Assembly: GCA_002270565.1 (NCBI GenBank)
Contig: NQMI01000010.1
Location: forward strand, 261,429 to 325,428
Length of the DNA stretch: 64,000 nucleotides
Direction of reading: 5' to 3'
Source of the DNA: Stenocarpella maydis
Lineage: Eukaryota > Ascomycota > Sordariomycetes > Diaporthales > Diaporthaceae
A model generated the notes under the pieces. It ran no database searches. It was not told the origin of the DNA and saw only the letters and a list, made by a program, of their open reading frames with translations. The position numbers and the translations under genes were made by a program. This document shows positions 46,685 to 58,960 of this stretch, piece by piece (the stretch's first letter is position 1; each line of letters opens with the position of its first letter).

Positions 46685-48611
46685 TGACTGGTTGGGCAAC
46701 TCTGGCGGATGGACGATCGGGCATCGAGGTGGCGGCCCCATTTCTGAGTGGACTGACTGCTCAGTGGCTCCCCAGTTTCCTGCCGGCTCGGGGTTGGGCT
46801 GCAGGTAGGTCTGTCTGTCCCTTGGGTCTGGGCCTCGGTGCGTTGGGCTTGATCGGATTCTCTTGTCCCGCCCCGCCTGCGTTGCTCATCCCCGAGCAGA
46901 ATAACTGGGGCGTCATGGGCCTTAGTCGAGGTGTGGAACCTCGGGGTCTGGGTGTTGACGCGCCCGAGTGGACAATGAGGTTGCAGTCTACTTTGTGTGT
47001 ATCGGACACATCATCCACCAGGGAGGGGCCCTCCGACTTCCTGATCCGGAGGGCCAGGTGGTGGTGTCACAAGACCTGTGTCTGGGAGGGCCTGTGCCGT
47101 CTGGACAGGGCCCTCGTGTAAAGGGCGACGTTGGGCTCTAGTGCATACCCGCCCTTTGCTTCGATGCCGCTCGTGGGACGGAGACGGATGCCTTACCTGC
47201 TTGCCTACCTTCGTGGCGCGAGAGCCGGGCGACCTTGGGACCCGAGGACGTTGGAACCCGCCGACAGGCGCATGGAGGAAGGTCTGAAGGGCGTGTTGAC
47301 TCACAGGCCGTTGACCTAAAAAAAAAAACCAATTTCCTTTGCAAGAGTAGGAGAGGACGAGGCTTCTGCTTCTGCCAATGCGGCCCGATTCTGTCGCCAC
47401 CCCGTCACGGAGAGTAACGGACCCGCCCACGGGTTTCACAGGCACCGCGCGGCAGCAGCTTGCGGCCACCAGTTGGTCATCTCATCCGAATAGTCCGCCT
47501 GTCCGCCTGTCCGTCTGTCTATCTGTCAGCGCGCCCCAAAACCCGCCGGTCGGACAGAGCAGGTGTGGGGACCACCCTCGTGTGGCAGTAGCGCGGTTTC
47601 AAGGACCCGACTCAAGCCATAGGTTCGTCCGAATTCGTTGCCAAAGGAGAGTCCCGCGATGTTGAGGAGCCTGCCACGGTGGCCGGGTTTGCGATTGGGC
47701 GGGGTCTGATGTTTCGCAAGTTGGGACAAAGCGTATTTAGGAGCGGATGCTTGGGCGCACGAAAGAGGGAAAAAAGAAGAGGGAAAAAGAAAAGGGGGAA
47801 AAAGGCGGAAGAGTCGGCAAGGCGGGAATAAACAATGCGCGGGTCGCACCTGTTTGAGGAACCTTTGCCATTTCGTCCTGGGCTTGCGATGGTCGGTGCC
47901 GTCTAGCCGGAGGAGGCAAGGCGACGGCATCTAGGCGAGACGACTGCACGGGCTGACGGGGAGTGGCCTCTGGCCGAATACCAAAGAAGGTGTTTATTGC
48001 GTCGTGGCTGTGGCAGTCCGGAGTCGTGAATATCGCCTACCAACCATAATGTATCGTACCATAGTGTAGACAAGGCCGTGGCAACGAGCACCACGCGCGC
48101 TGGGCATTTAGTGGAACAAGTCTCTCGCAAAGGATGTGACTACTTTTGCGACTGGGAAAATTAGGTAGGTCGATAGCTATCTAATAAGTGGTATCTCTGG
48201 CCAAAAGACATGGGGCCGTTGAAGAAGAAGACACTTTGCTCGGCGATGCCAAAGGGTGCGTGAGCACCACCAACAAGCGACTGACTGCCCGGGGCAGCAG
48301 CAATAAAATAAGCTGGGAGCACAACAACATCTCGTGCTCCCCAGGCATCTGCACCTCTCCGGGTGCAATTGGGGTCTCACTCGTGGCCCAAACTCCGCTG
48401 GTGGCCCGGCACAGCATTTTCTGTGCGGCCGGATCCCCGACCCCTTGTGTCACCTACGCCGGTCCTGACCGGGCCCTGGGGTGAGGGACGGGACGGGGTG
48501 GACGAGGGAGGTGTATGTATACGCATGGATCGAGGTCGATAAAGTCCCCGCGGGGCGAAACGTCCTGCTGTTGTCGACTTCCTCCCCCCCCCCTTTTTTT
48601 TCTTTTTTGCT
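45360..48611. other. Convergent intergenic region, 3.2 kb
   Basis: Lies between the 3' ends of the C2H2 gene and the membrane protein gene. GC-rich from about 46,250 with a CTGG tetranucleotide run at about 46,653-46,690, poly-A and poly-C/T runs (about 47,320 and 48,586-48,606). Overlapping frames of up to 150 codons have no recognisable content. Confidence 0.4.
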
Positions 48612-50309
48612 TCAACCGTCACCGCTGAATGCGCTCTTCCGCGCCTTGTGCACACTGATGTGCCCGTCCTCATGCGGGATAAATTGGTAAACGCTGCTCA
48701 TGTGCCTCTGTGCCTCGCTCGTGAAGCTCGCGTCCAGCACCGCCGTCCCGATCCGCGGGAGCGGCTTGTTCAGGTCCGGCCGCTGCGAGCTGGCCGTGCT
48801 GGCGCGCGGGCTCCTCATCACCCTCAGCGGCGCGGGCACGGCCGACGCCGCCGAGGCTACCGAGACGTGGCCGCTGTCGTCTGCAGCAGCTGTTCTGTTC
48901 GTAGTGCTGGTGGTGGTGGTGGAGGTGGTGGCCGTGATGCTCGACAGCGCTGTTCCGGGATGCAAGGTCGAGGCTGTGCGGGGAGGCCTCGTCGGCGTGG
49001 GCATGCCCGGCATCGGCGGCCGCGGCTGCATCTGCAGGACCAGGCCCGAGGACGCCTCCTCCGTGTCCTGGGAGGTGGCTGTCGAGTCCCTCTCGGTCAC
49101 GAGCCAGAAGTCCGGCTCGTGTCCCTTTCCTGCTGCTGCTGATGGCCGGTCGAAGGGGTCTCGGCGGCTTTCGGCATGCTTGGACAGCCAGTACTTTGGG
49201 TTTCCGAGCATCATCGGCAGGTAGCGGGCTATGAATGGCTTAATGGCGGGTATGGAAGCACAAATCTGTTGGCCCCTGTGTGAGTCTATGTGCTACCGCA
49301 TATGTTCCTTTCCGCGTGGTGACTTACGATGCCAATGTACAGCTCGACGGAGCTGACGATAATGATAGTGTACGCATTCCACGTCAAATCACGAGCCTTG
49401 TCCGTGAGCATCTTATGGAACACATAGGTCCTCACGGCCCCTGCCGCTGTGACGAAGACACCCCCCGTGAAAAGGCTGACAATGATAACTTGTTGTTTTC
49501 TTGGTAGCTTGAGCTGGACTACGTAGGGTATTGGGAGTATGACAATGAGGAAATCGGTGGTTGTGTTGATACATCCGGCAGCCAGCAGGTGCAACTGTTC
49601 GTTGATACACTTCTGCGGGGTGAAGGAGAGGGTCCAGTAGTCTAATGCTGGTCTGTTGGGTGGTCAGCGAGACGCTCTCATCCGGTGGAGGTGGGACAGG
49701 CATACTGGCACTGGAACATTGTGACGAAGAAGAAGACCAAGCCGTCCGTGAGGACCACGGCAGCCAGTGCCAGCACAACATATCTGTAGCGACTCTTGTC
49801 CGCGGAAACCACCCTGTAGATGAGTGATAGCATCGACAACTTGGTCAGTGTCGTGGCCACGTCGAACAATAGTTGGTTTGCCAGACTGGCCCGAATGTTG
49901 TTAGCGATGAGGCCCGAATGACAAGTTCCCAGGGGCAGCGGCTCACCTGAACTGCAAACTCGGCTTGGTCGACTCTATCGGGACGTCCCAGACGTGAGTG
50001 CCCCAGCCAAACTTCCACATGGCGATGAACGAGAGCACAGCGAAGGCTGCCACGGGGAACTATTTGCTCGTCAGCCGCGGCTCCGAGATGATGCTGATCG
50101 GGACAGCATACGTAGGCAAATATTATAAGCACATCGTCTAGACCAAAACCCCTCGATATCCGCACGCGGGTGTATAAGCGGATGGTGAGGATGAGCGTGA
50201 CGAGCCCGAGCAGCACCGAGACGACAATGGTCGCCGCCGGCCCTCTCCTCTCCGGGTTGACATAGTTTGGCACAGGCCAGCTCTGCAGAGCAGACACGGG
50301 GAAATGCAT
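48612..50309 (-). CDS. SAT4/rhodopsin-domain integral membrane protein (PTH11-like)
   Basis: Seven-helix membrane protein of the fungal SAT4/rhodopsin family, which includes Pth11-like surface receptors. Five exons with introns 50,060-50,111, 49,886-49,946, 49,653-49,705 and 49,266-49,327, all in phase, 489 residues. Marks: TIRLYTRVRISRGFGLDDVL after helix 1, MWKFGWGTHVWDVP, TLTKLSMLSLIYRVV, FQCQPALDYWTLSFTPQKC before the Cys-rich loop, CINTTTDFLIVILPIPYV, and VELYIGIICASIPAIKPF in the last helix. The 200-residue cytosolic tail is Ser/Thr/Ala-rich with an Ala/Thr low-complexity run and is probably disordered. There is no N-terminal CFEM cysteine domain, which separates it from CFEM-type Pth11 proteins. 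Ligand unknown. Confidence 0.85.
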
Positions 50310-53300
50310 TATTGTTTGGCTCTGGTGACTGCCAGCTACCTACGCCGAGCGGGGAAGGACTCGGTGTGGGCAGCTGAGAAGCTTTTCGAAGGAGGAAGAG
50401 AAGTGGCGAGGCTTCTAGGGGGAAGAGGAAAAGAGGCCAGAGGGGGAGGAGGGTGGGTGGCGGGATGGAACGGCCTCTTTCAAGTAAACATCAAGACGAA
50501 CGTGTTCATGGTCAGCAGTCGACGTCTGCACTACCGAGACAGTCCTGGCTTTGGGGGGTAAAGAAAGGTTTCGTGAGAGAAGGATGTGTCCTCATCCGGT
50601 CGTCTAGTGGCTTGTGAAGCACTTCAGACAGGAAAAGAAGGGCGGCGGGGGGGGGAGGCGCGGTTATGTTGCCTTTGATATCAAGGATCTATGTGGGTGG
50701 AGGAAGAACACCATTCGGACATAACCCCTGCCCAGCCAAAGGCCCTGCCTCTCGGGCTCCAGATGAAATAGCACAACAAGTACTATTGCCCATGAGACCG
50801 AACTTCATCAGTTGACACGAGCAGACAACTAGTGAGGGGTGTCCAAACATCCTGAGAGAAGGGATTTGCCATGGACGGCAGGGTGGACAGGGCCCCAGCA
50901 GGCTTGTAGCTGGAGCCACATCCTTGGTGACGGGCACGGATGCCTGTGCACAAGAGGATAATGCTACAATGAATGCCGTGGGGCACACGTTCTCCCCCCT
51001 CCCTCCTGGAAGTGGGCAGTTGTGGATTGGGTCAGTTTAGTCTTCTGTGTGGGAGTCGAGTGACGCACGTTAGTGGTATCAGCCACTTATCTTGTGCGTT
51101 CGGTTCTCACGATATCCGATACGACAGGTTTTCTTTTCCAAGATGGAGGTGGTATTATGCCAGATCAGGTAGGCCGCATCTTGTTTCGTGCTGTCTGTGA
51201 GCCACCATTTTGTGCCGTCGCTCTCTCGGTCAGTTCCTGGCAACATCTGAAGGTGAGGGCTGCAGCCAACACGCCCGAGAAGCTCGCGGTCTACCATATC
51301 TGGAGCCCTGTTGACTGGTTTTTCTCCTTGGCATGGATGGCTGGGCTGACACCAGGAATGCTGTCCAGAAACATCTGGCGATGTGGCTCGGGAGGCGGGT
51401 TAGCCCCCGGTAGTTGGGCCCTGGCAGTCCTCAGCGTTTCAAGTCGCGCACGGTCGGTGTTCGTGGTGGTCAAACTCGCCTGGCTTCCTTAGTATGGTGG
51501 ATCTGTCACACAGCTGGGAGCGTAATTGAAATCTCGGGAAACAATGGTGGTCGTATCCCAGGCAAACATAGCGAAACGCCCCTAGATGGTGGTACTCGGC
51601 CAGCTGTGCTGCTGCGGCATCAAGACTGACCGACGTCCGTCCCAGGCTCTGAGGCTCTGGTGCGGAGTCGTAGTGGGACTGCCATTACTGGTCAGAGCAC
51701 GCTTGGACTCCAATGTTACTCTACTACGTAGCAGAGTGTGGGAATTATTGGAGACAGGATCCATCCAGTCGCGAATCTCATAACCGGGTGGATACCTCGG
51801 AGGTGGGAGATGTGTTGCCTTCCCTCGAGACCGATGCTTAGCTATCTTGAGATGAGGCAGTATATAGGGTGATGTAACTTGGTACCGGATCTCAAATACT
51901 TCGCCCGTCGTGGCGTCTCGATGTAGGCGAACCTTGTGTGAGAAAACATGCGGTGAATCGAACTGGTGGTGGTGGTCTGAGCCATGATTGAGTTTGGCCT
52001 AGCCCTCTTGACTTTCGGCGGCGAGCCACTGCGCCCATCGATCAATGATGCATGGGGAGGACTCCAGCTGCCACGGTCTCTTCAGCATCTGCGATGCGCG
52101 AAGCTCATTTCCTCCCGGTTGTCCTCCTGACCTCCTAGAACACGGGCCCGGCATTGCTAACAGTTACTCAGCCACACGCAGTAGAGTCATGAAGACAGTC
52201 GGGACCGTTCTCGACTCGCCGGGGACGGGCCGCCCGACATGATGCGGCGATTTCATGACTGACTGTCAATGTCATCCCAGCCCTTTTCGTACAACGGTTT
52301 TCAGGGTTCCTTCGGCACGTCAGACGGCCTTGTCGCGACATCTGAGGTGGGGCTTCCAGACAGGTTGCTCGATTCCGGCCCGGCATTGGCCAGGATGGGA
52401 ATCGAGCAAGGTGAGGCCCCGCGGGAGAGGCTCTGAGCAGGACAAGGACCATGATGTGGGAGCTCGGGTTTCGGAAGATGAAGGCCCTTGTGAAGATCAT
52501 CGCAGCCCATGGCCCATAACAGGAAACACCTGCCGGTGAGTGGCTCGCCATCGCAAGCATCCGTTTCAGACCCGCAGGTCCTCTCAGGATGCCGTCACCT
52601 GCCGCGACGAGGTCAGCAGTGAAGAGCCAATCGCTTTCCGCCGTCAAGTTTGACAATCGGGGGGTCCCTCGACATCGTTCTTGCGGAGATCAACAGGTTC
52701 GTGGGAACCCATGATGACAGATGCCAGTGATCTGCGAACTGTGACCGGCTAGCAGGGCTAGCAGGCATCGTGCTAGCAGTTGGTCTACGAAGTAGGGAAA
52801 CCCCACCTGGTTTGCTAAAATGACCTGCGTGCGGGAAGAACCCCCAGCAAAGCTTCCGCGACGGTGCTGGCCAAGGTGATCGTGTTGCGTGGTGCACGAC
52901 CTGGCCAGAGCACACTCGATACAACTGCAAGGGTTCACTGTGCCCGCCGCCGGCCATTGCATCCGTCACTCTGGTCCTCGGTACCATAAATAAAGCAGCG
53001 TGGGATCTGCGAGTGCACATCACAAGGTTCACGTTCCACGAGTTCGTGGGGTTGCGACGTGACCTCGGTGCCGTGACACTCTGCCTGAGACGCACCAAGC
53101 TGCAGTAGACTGGCGAGCCTCAGGATCGTAGACCTCCAACACTCGGCTGTCCTAAGTGAGGCGCGATGGCTGTCGACTCGATGACTGGCTGCCAGCGAAA
53201 GATGATTTGTCACCTGATCTTGCAGCCGGTACATATCTCCCATGCTGCATCCTCTTGAGATCGCGGTATCGAGTGCTGTGATCAAGATCCCCTGGCGCCA

Positions 53301-53869
53301 CTGAATGACCCGGATATCATGGATCCCAGTCCGCTGTGATGAAGTGCCCATGTGGCTCCATCTGTTGCCAGAGCCTGACCTCCGAGTGGGAGAAGACGTC
53401 ACGACCCGGCGACAAGGGCTTCCAGGATGGGCGAGATCCACACAGGGCACACGTGGGTGGCAAGCTGTAAGTTCAGGTCTCTTCTTGGTATCTACTTGTG
53501 AAACCAGAGGCTCGCGAAGGTTCGTCTTTGGTGGGGAGATCATTAGAGAAACTGTTTGGCATTGCAACCTCGTCTACGATTGGAGAGCCCAATTGCGTTT
53601 GAGAGTAACGGTAACCACATCAGTGCGGCAGGACGATGTGATGCGACTGTTCGCGCCAATCGCGATGTGCCTGTCGCCGATGATTGACACAGAGGTACGG
53701 GAACCATTCACGGTGGCCAACAACAGGAAGACATCAAGTTTTGATCGGCTCTCAAGAGAGTCCAAGTCGAGTCTCATTCATTGCGATTGTCTAGCTGGTG
53801 TGCATCGCCATAATGCGCGTGTGTCGATCCTCCGAATGTTGCAGAGACCATCACAAATCCGACGCCAAC
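50310..53869. other. Intergenic 3.5 kb, no gene recognised
   Basis: Promoter region of the SAT4-type gene is at the left, with poly-G at about 50,650. The rest holds overlapping frames up to 210 codons (for example 52,935-53,567 minus against 53,305-53,907 plus) without domains or plausible intron structure. Confidence 0.4.
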
Positions 53870-54706
53870 TTAGTAGAGACGCTTGGGGGGTGACATGGAA
53901 GCCTTGATGGTCAGGCTTCCAACGTTCTGCCAGCCCTTCTTCAGCAGGGAGACCAGGTAGTTGATGGCAAGCATGATGTTGCCGATCAGCTCCTCCTGCT
54001 CCATGCCGACGTTGCCGACGGCGACACCCATACAAAGAACCTTCTTCAGCTGGAACTTGATGGTGGACTTGACCTCGGTGATCTTGTCGGTGAGGTTGTC
54101 GGCGTGGGAGACGGGGGTGGGGAACTTGCCGGCTGTGAATTGTCAGTATTGTGTTTTCCTGGCCGAGCCACCCTAACGAGGGGGTTGGGCTGCAAAAGTT
54201 TTACGTACCCTTGGACAGACCAGGACCCAAGAGACGGGGAATCTGCTTGATCAAGGTGTCGGAAGCGATGAAGGCATCGTACTTGCGAGCGAGCTTCTTG
54301 ATGAGCTTCTTGTTCTTGTTCAGCTTCTTCAGGTCGTCGGCGGACATGGCGTCCACACCGCCGTGCTTCGCACGGTCGATATCGTGCTGGTCACCCAAGA
54401 TGCAGATGCTCATGTTGGGTCGAGGCACCGAAGGCAGCTTGACGGTGCCCGAGAAACGCTTGTCACGCTGAGGGTCATAGTTCTTGAGGCCGATCTGGAG
54501 CTCGACGGTTTCCAAAAAGTTCCTCTTTTTTGTTTCATTTCTGTTGTTTTCGTCGTCGTCAGCACCTTTGCTCGAAATGGATTCAGTTCGGCTGGACTGA
54601 GGCCGCTTGGGGGCATCGCGACATGTTGGTGAAGGTTGGGTACTCACGAGTACTCGAGGAGCTCAGCGACGTTCTGGCGCACTCCGGCGACCGTGATCTT
54701 CGACAT
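53870..54706 (-). CDS. 60S ribosomal protein L10a (uL1)
   Basis: Component of the large ribosomal subunit L1 stalk, which handles deacylated tRNA at the E site. Three exons, introns 54,541-54,647 and 54,133-54,208, giving 217 residues, the normal length for eukaryotic uL1. The N-terminus [20 protein letters not shown] and the tail PPKRLY are diagnostic, as are [11 protein letters not shown] and [14 protein letters not shown], the latter spanning the second intron. Introns near the start are usual in fungal ribosomal protein genes. No defects. It is the best reference in this window for host codon use and intron style. Confidence 0.97.
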
Positions 54707-56540
54707 TGTGACGGTCTTCCAATAGAATTCTCGATGTTCTAATGGTGAGGAATGTTGCGCCTTGGTGTTCACGAAGGTTAGTGGATGAGGTTGGGTTGGT
54801 GGAGTCGCGGAATCGACAGCCTTTTTTTTTCAGGAGCGGCGGCGACTTTTCGGCTCGGCAGTGGGATCAAAGATGATTGGCCAATATAAGTGGGTCTATC
54901 ACGTGACTAGGCGCTTTGCAGATTTTGAAAGTTCCTTTGGTGCTCCGTAGTGCCGCACTACCGCAGGACTTGACAGGTGAAGGACGTCACAGGATGGTGT
55001 CGGTCTACTTATTTAGCGCAAGGGTTGGTGAAGTCTACAAAGACGGAGGAAGTCTCCATTACACCAGGTGTACTGCCGATGAGGGCACTCTCCCGTCTGC
55101 TTCCTAACGCATCTCAACTGAACTGAAGTCGTAGCTTGGTATCCGTCAGAGGTAGACGATGGCTTGTCCGAGTACCTCACGGCTGCGAGGGACAGTCGAA
55201 CTACCATTAGTCCACCGAAGAGGTTCTGGCAGGCTGTACCACAGACAGGAACCCTTTGTGCGGCTATACCAGAGGAGATTCTCAAGTGGAAGGCTACCCA
55301 TGGCAGGCTATCCCATGGTAAAATGACCAATAGTAGCACACCTAGGCCCCCAGAACAGATGGCCGGCAGCCTAATTTCGAACAAACGTGCTGACGGCGAC
55401 GAAAACAACAGGACTTCCTAGAGGTATCCTCCGCGGAGGACGTTGTGGTAGGGGTCACAACGCAGAAGTAGCAAGGAGGTGAGCGTCCCAATACTACGGC
55501 CTGCCGACTTGACTCCTACGATGCAGAAACCATTCATGCAAGCATCTCTGCGGGAGCCCCCTACATCCATCTCCACTTGCCGCCATCTAAGCTTGGAAGA
55601 CCTGGATATGTCGCATGTAGATGGACGGTTGACGCCTGTGACGTGCCCGCCCAGGCTGAGGACACATGCGCGACATGGTCACCAACAATGCAGAAATCGC
55701 ATCATTCCCATGCGCGCGTCGAAAGCGTCCTCATTCCTCACGAGAAATGCCAACGACCGCGCTCTCAAAAGACCATCGCTACAGCATCCTATATACGTTG
55801 GAATGTCGCGACCACCCCACCGCACTGGGCCTAGGAACGAAGTCCAGCGCGATAAAAGAAGGGAGAAGGTGGTCAAAACACATTGATCAAGGAGGCCGGG
55901 AACGGAAGAAAATCCATAGAGAATATGGGAAGACCCTCAGCAAGCCGCCGTAGCGGAGCCTCCAATTGTTAGATAAATCCCTGGTTCACATGACGGTGTA
56001 CCAGAGATCCTACTGATAAAGAGAGAAGGAAGGAAAAGTTTCAAAAAGCGAACGCGATGCTGAAAGAAGTTTTATGCTGGCCGATAGTGGGGCCACGCCT
56101 AGTTAGGCTAGGCGTGGGTCATTATCTGTTATCGATCAATGTACACCAAGACCCACGCAGCGCCTGGCGAAGGAGAGAAGCGAATCCAAGACAGTGAACG
56201 CTGCTGCTGCCGTGGGCTGACACTGAGTGGTCGTATTCTCTGCTGCCAGTGGCATTGACAAGTGGTGCAAAGAAGCCGCCAGACTCGTACAGTACTAGTC
56301 GCACGTAACCCGACGATCATGAGACATCAACACCCTCTCTGTGAACTTGACTGCACATTGCGTTGACAGTGAGGGTATCCCAATATGAAAACGCTCACAG
56401 ACAGCAGTGACAGTCCCCATTTCATCGCCAGTCTGATGCTCATGCCCACTCCAACAAACTCCTTGTTTCAAAGGATTGGTCTACTTCTTGAGCCACGATC
56501 TTATGTACCGCAAAAGCCTCTCCGAATCTATCCCGGATCC
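54707..56540. other. Intergenic, ribosomal protein promoter and no other gene seen
   Basis: The promoter of the L10a gene lies at 54,707-54,960, including a poly-T run at about 54,822. The frames at 55,013-55,953 overlap on both strands and show no domain. Confidence 0.45.
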
Positions 56541-57853
56541 TCAAATCTTGGAGCCACCTCCAACGAAACCATCTATCACGGCCGTAATCAGACGGTTTGC
56601 AATGGCCGTCTGGGGCGGCAGCCGCAAACCACCCTCCTTGTAGCCTGGAGGCGCGGGTTCCCCAAGCCCAGACACGCCAGACTGCAGCGCCTCCCTGACT
56701 TCCTCGGTCGAGAACCAACGGGCGTCGACGAGCTCCGGGTCATGGCCCAGGTGGATCTTCTCGCCGTCGCCGGGTAGCGCCTGCGCGATGGCGCCGATCA
56801 TGAGCGACGCCGGGAACGGCCACGGCTGCGAGCTGTGGATGACGACGCGGCTCAGGCGCACGCCGCTCTCCTCCCAGACCTCGCGCCGCACCGCCTCCTC
56901 GATCGACTCGCCGGGCTCCAGGAACCCGGCCAGCGTGCTGAACCAGTGCGGCGGGAACCGCTTGTTGCGGCCCAGCAGCAGCCGCGTCCCGTCGGCGCTG
57001 ACCACCGCCACGATGATTGTCGGGTCCGTCCGCGGGAAGCAGATGTTGGACACGCCGTGCCGCGAGGGGCAGTCGGGCCGCTCCGTCAGCTTGCCGCCCG
57101 CCAGGTCCGTCGGCGGGCAGGTGCGCTTCGTGCCGGCGTTTACGGAGAGCGTCTTGGAGCCGCACGACGCGCAGAAGGGGATGCGGGTATTCCAGTCGAT
57201 CAGGGACCGAGCGTTGGCATATACGGCCGCTGTGGGATAGAGTTGTCAGCATGCATCTTCGGGGCACCGGTTCACAGGGCTGTGAGGTCGTCCTTGCCTT
57301 CACCGGCCGCCAGGCCCATATGCCGCTGGTTCTGGAAAAACGAGTATCCCTTTGCCTTGACCGCATCGATCACCTTGTTGGCCGCCCCAGCGGCAGAGCC
57401 TTTGGGGGTGACATCGACGGCAAAGTACGGCCTGCCCTTGTACTCCTTGTACTGGAAGTCCGAGCCTCCCTCGGACGCCGGGAGCTTGTCCGCCTCGTCG
57501 AGCCCGAGCAGCAGGATGAGCGGCTTGAACTCGTCCGAGTTGAACTCCTTGATCATCTGCTCCTCGCTCTTCTCGAAGGGGCCGGTCCCCGTAAAGGGCG
57601 TCACCTCCGGGTAGCCCACATAGGCGAGTCGGCGTTGGCTCTCGTCGACCAGGGGTGCGAGCTCGTTGAGCAGGAGGAAGCGTGCCGAGGGGTGGGAGAA
57701 GGCGGAGCTCAGGAAGCCATGGTCGGAGCGCAGGAATCCGACACGGTTCAGCGGGCTGCCGGCGAAGTAGTTTGAAATCTCGCGCCCAAACTTCCTGGAC
57801 AGCATCGAGTCTTCGGCCTCCAGAACTGGAAGGTCGGGAATGGGCGCTCCCAT
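56541..57853 (-). CDS. NADH pyrophosphatase, Nudix hydrolase (NPY1/NUDT12 type)
   Basis: Cleaves NAD(P)H to NMNH and AMP, in fungi usually in peroxisomes. Two exons, 414 residues if the intron is 57,230-57,297 (GC-AG type), or 412 with a GT donor at 57,303. Order: N-terminal domain (FAGSPLNRVGFLR), a zinc ribbon with FCASCGSKT and a later Cys pair, then the Nudix box GFLEPGESIEEAVRREVWEE, directly followed by SQPWPFPAS, the hallmark of NADH pyrophosphatases. The protein ends SKI, compatible with a PTS1 peroxisomal signal. The start ATG at 57,853 gives MGAPIPDLPVL; a longer open frame crosses an assembly gap and is not used. Divergent from the PQ-loop gene. Confidence 0.93.
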
Positions 57854-57892
57854 GATTCTCGCCTTGCTCGTTCGAGTCGGTCCGTTTTGCTT

Positions 57893-57925
57893 GGGGGGGG
57901 GNNNNNNNNNNNNGGGGGGGGGGGG
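57893..57925. other. Assembly gap inside a poly-G run
   Basis: Twelve undetermined bases (57,902-57,913) are flanked on both sides by G runs of about 9 and 12. It lies about 40 bp upstream of the NADH pyrophosphatase start, in its leader or promoter. Confidence 0.95.
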
Positions 57926-58564
57926 TTTCTTTGATGAGGGGTCCGTCTGCTTGAGGAAAATGAGGCTTGGAGTCACTGGTAAGCCACACAATCACCTTGC
58001 GCCATTGGGAAGTGAAGGCCAGGCACTGCCGTCCAGCCCATCGTCATGGACGGGATTTCGGGATGGTGGGGTCCCTCTGGAGGGCCGATCACCGAAGCTG
58101 ATTAATGCGATTTGTGAGCATCGAGACTCTGGGTCAAACTGCCGACCCGGCACCGGTGAGTCCGGCGCAAATTCATGAGTAACCAAGCGCATCCCGATTT
58201 ACTCCAATAAAGGCCCACGTTACTTCTTGTATCAACTTGAAACTACTTATATATATAATGTGGCGGTTTACCAGCTGCAGCAACTTGGGCTGGACGCCAT
58301 CCCCGGAATCAAGCCCAGTCACTACTGCGCGCAATGCAGGCCCAGTCTCTAAAGCGGTGAAAAACGACGGCAGTTATGCAAAATTGATGCTCGTAAGAAA
58401 TGTGCCCCTGGGGAATACTCAATGTTACTCTACGTCCTGATAGCCGACACTTATCACTCAATGAGCATCCCGCCCTCAGTACCTAAGTACGTAGCTTGAA
58501 TCTCAAACCTGTCTCCGGGGCTGTCTATTACCACTTCTTCTCTCCCTGACCTGGGCATCCACCC

Positions 58565-58960
58565 GTCAACCTTGAGGCCGGATCGTAATCTGCTTCCCCG
58601 TCGCAATCCACGCCCGCGGTACGCCACGCCCGTGCCGCAACATGCCATCCTGCAGGTGCTCCAGCACCAGCGCCGCCCTCATCAGGATCGGGATCGCCTG
58701 GGCTGATAGGGGGCAGTACTCGCTATTGCCCTGGGCAGCCCTCCCAACCTCGGCCGTCGTCTACACCCCTGCTTGTGAAGGGGTCCCTGTGCGCGTACAA
58801 GAAGAGGACGAACTCGTCGGCCTGGCCCTGTAGCAGCAGCTCCAAGATGTCGCGGGTGTCGGCGCGGAACGCATCAGGCTGGCTATTGCCCCAAGCTACG
58901 TGATGCTGTATGACCGCATGCTGCTGATGGCCTGATTCCTGAGGTCATCGGTCATGACCC
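58565..58960 (-). pseudogene. Remnant of a protein C-terminus, frameshifted
   Basis: Two minus-strand pieces in different frames read as one former protein: an upstream piece with ADTRDILELLLQGQADEF and LYAHRDPFTSRGVDD, and a downstream piece starting AAQGNSEYCPLSAQ and ending LRHGRGVPRAWIATGKQ before a stop. The frame changes near 58,780 with no plausible intron, and no start region is found upstream. The tail recalls the C-terminus of large fungal glycosidase-like proteins, but I am not sure of this. Surrounding DNA (57,914-60,306) has no intact gene. Confidence 0.4.

Noticed and set aside
57272..57995. N-terminally longer NADH pyrophosphatase frame through the gap
   Set aside because: It reads through undetermined bases and poly-C; the ATG at 57,853 matches the family start.
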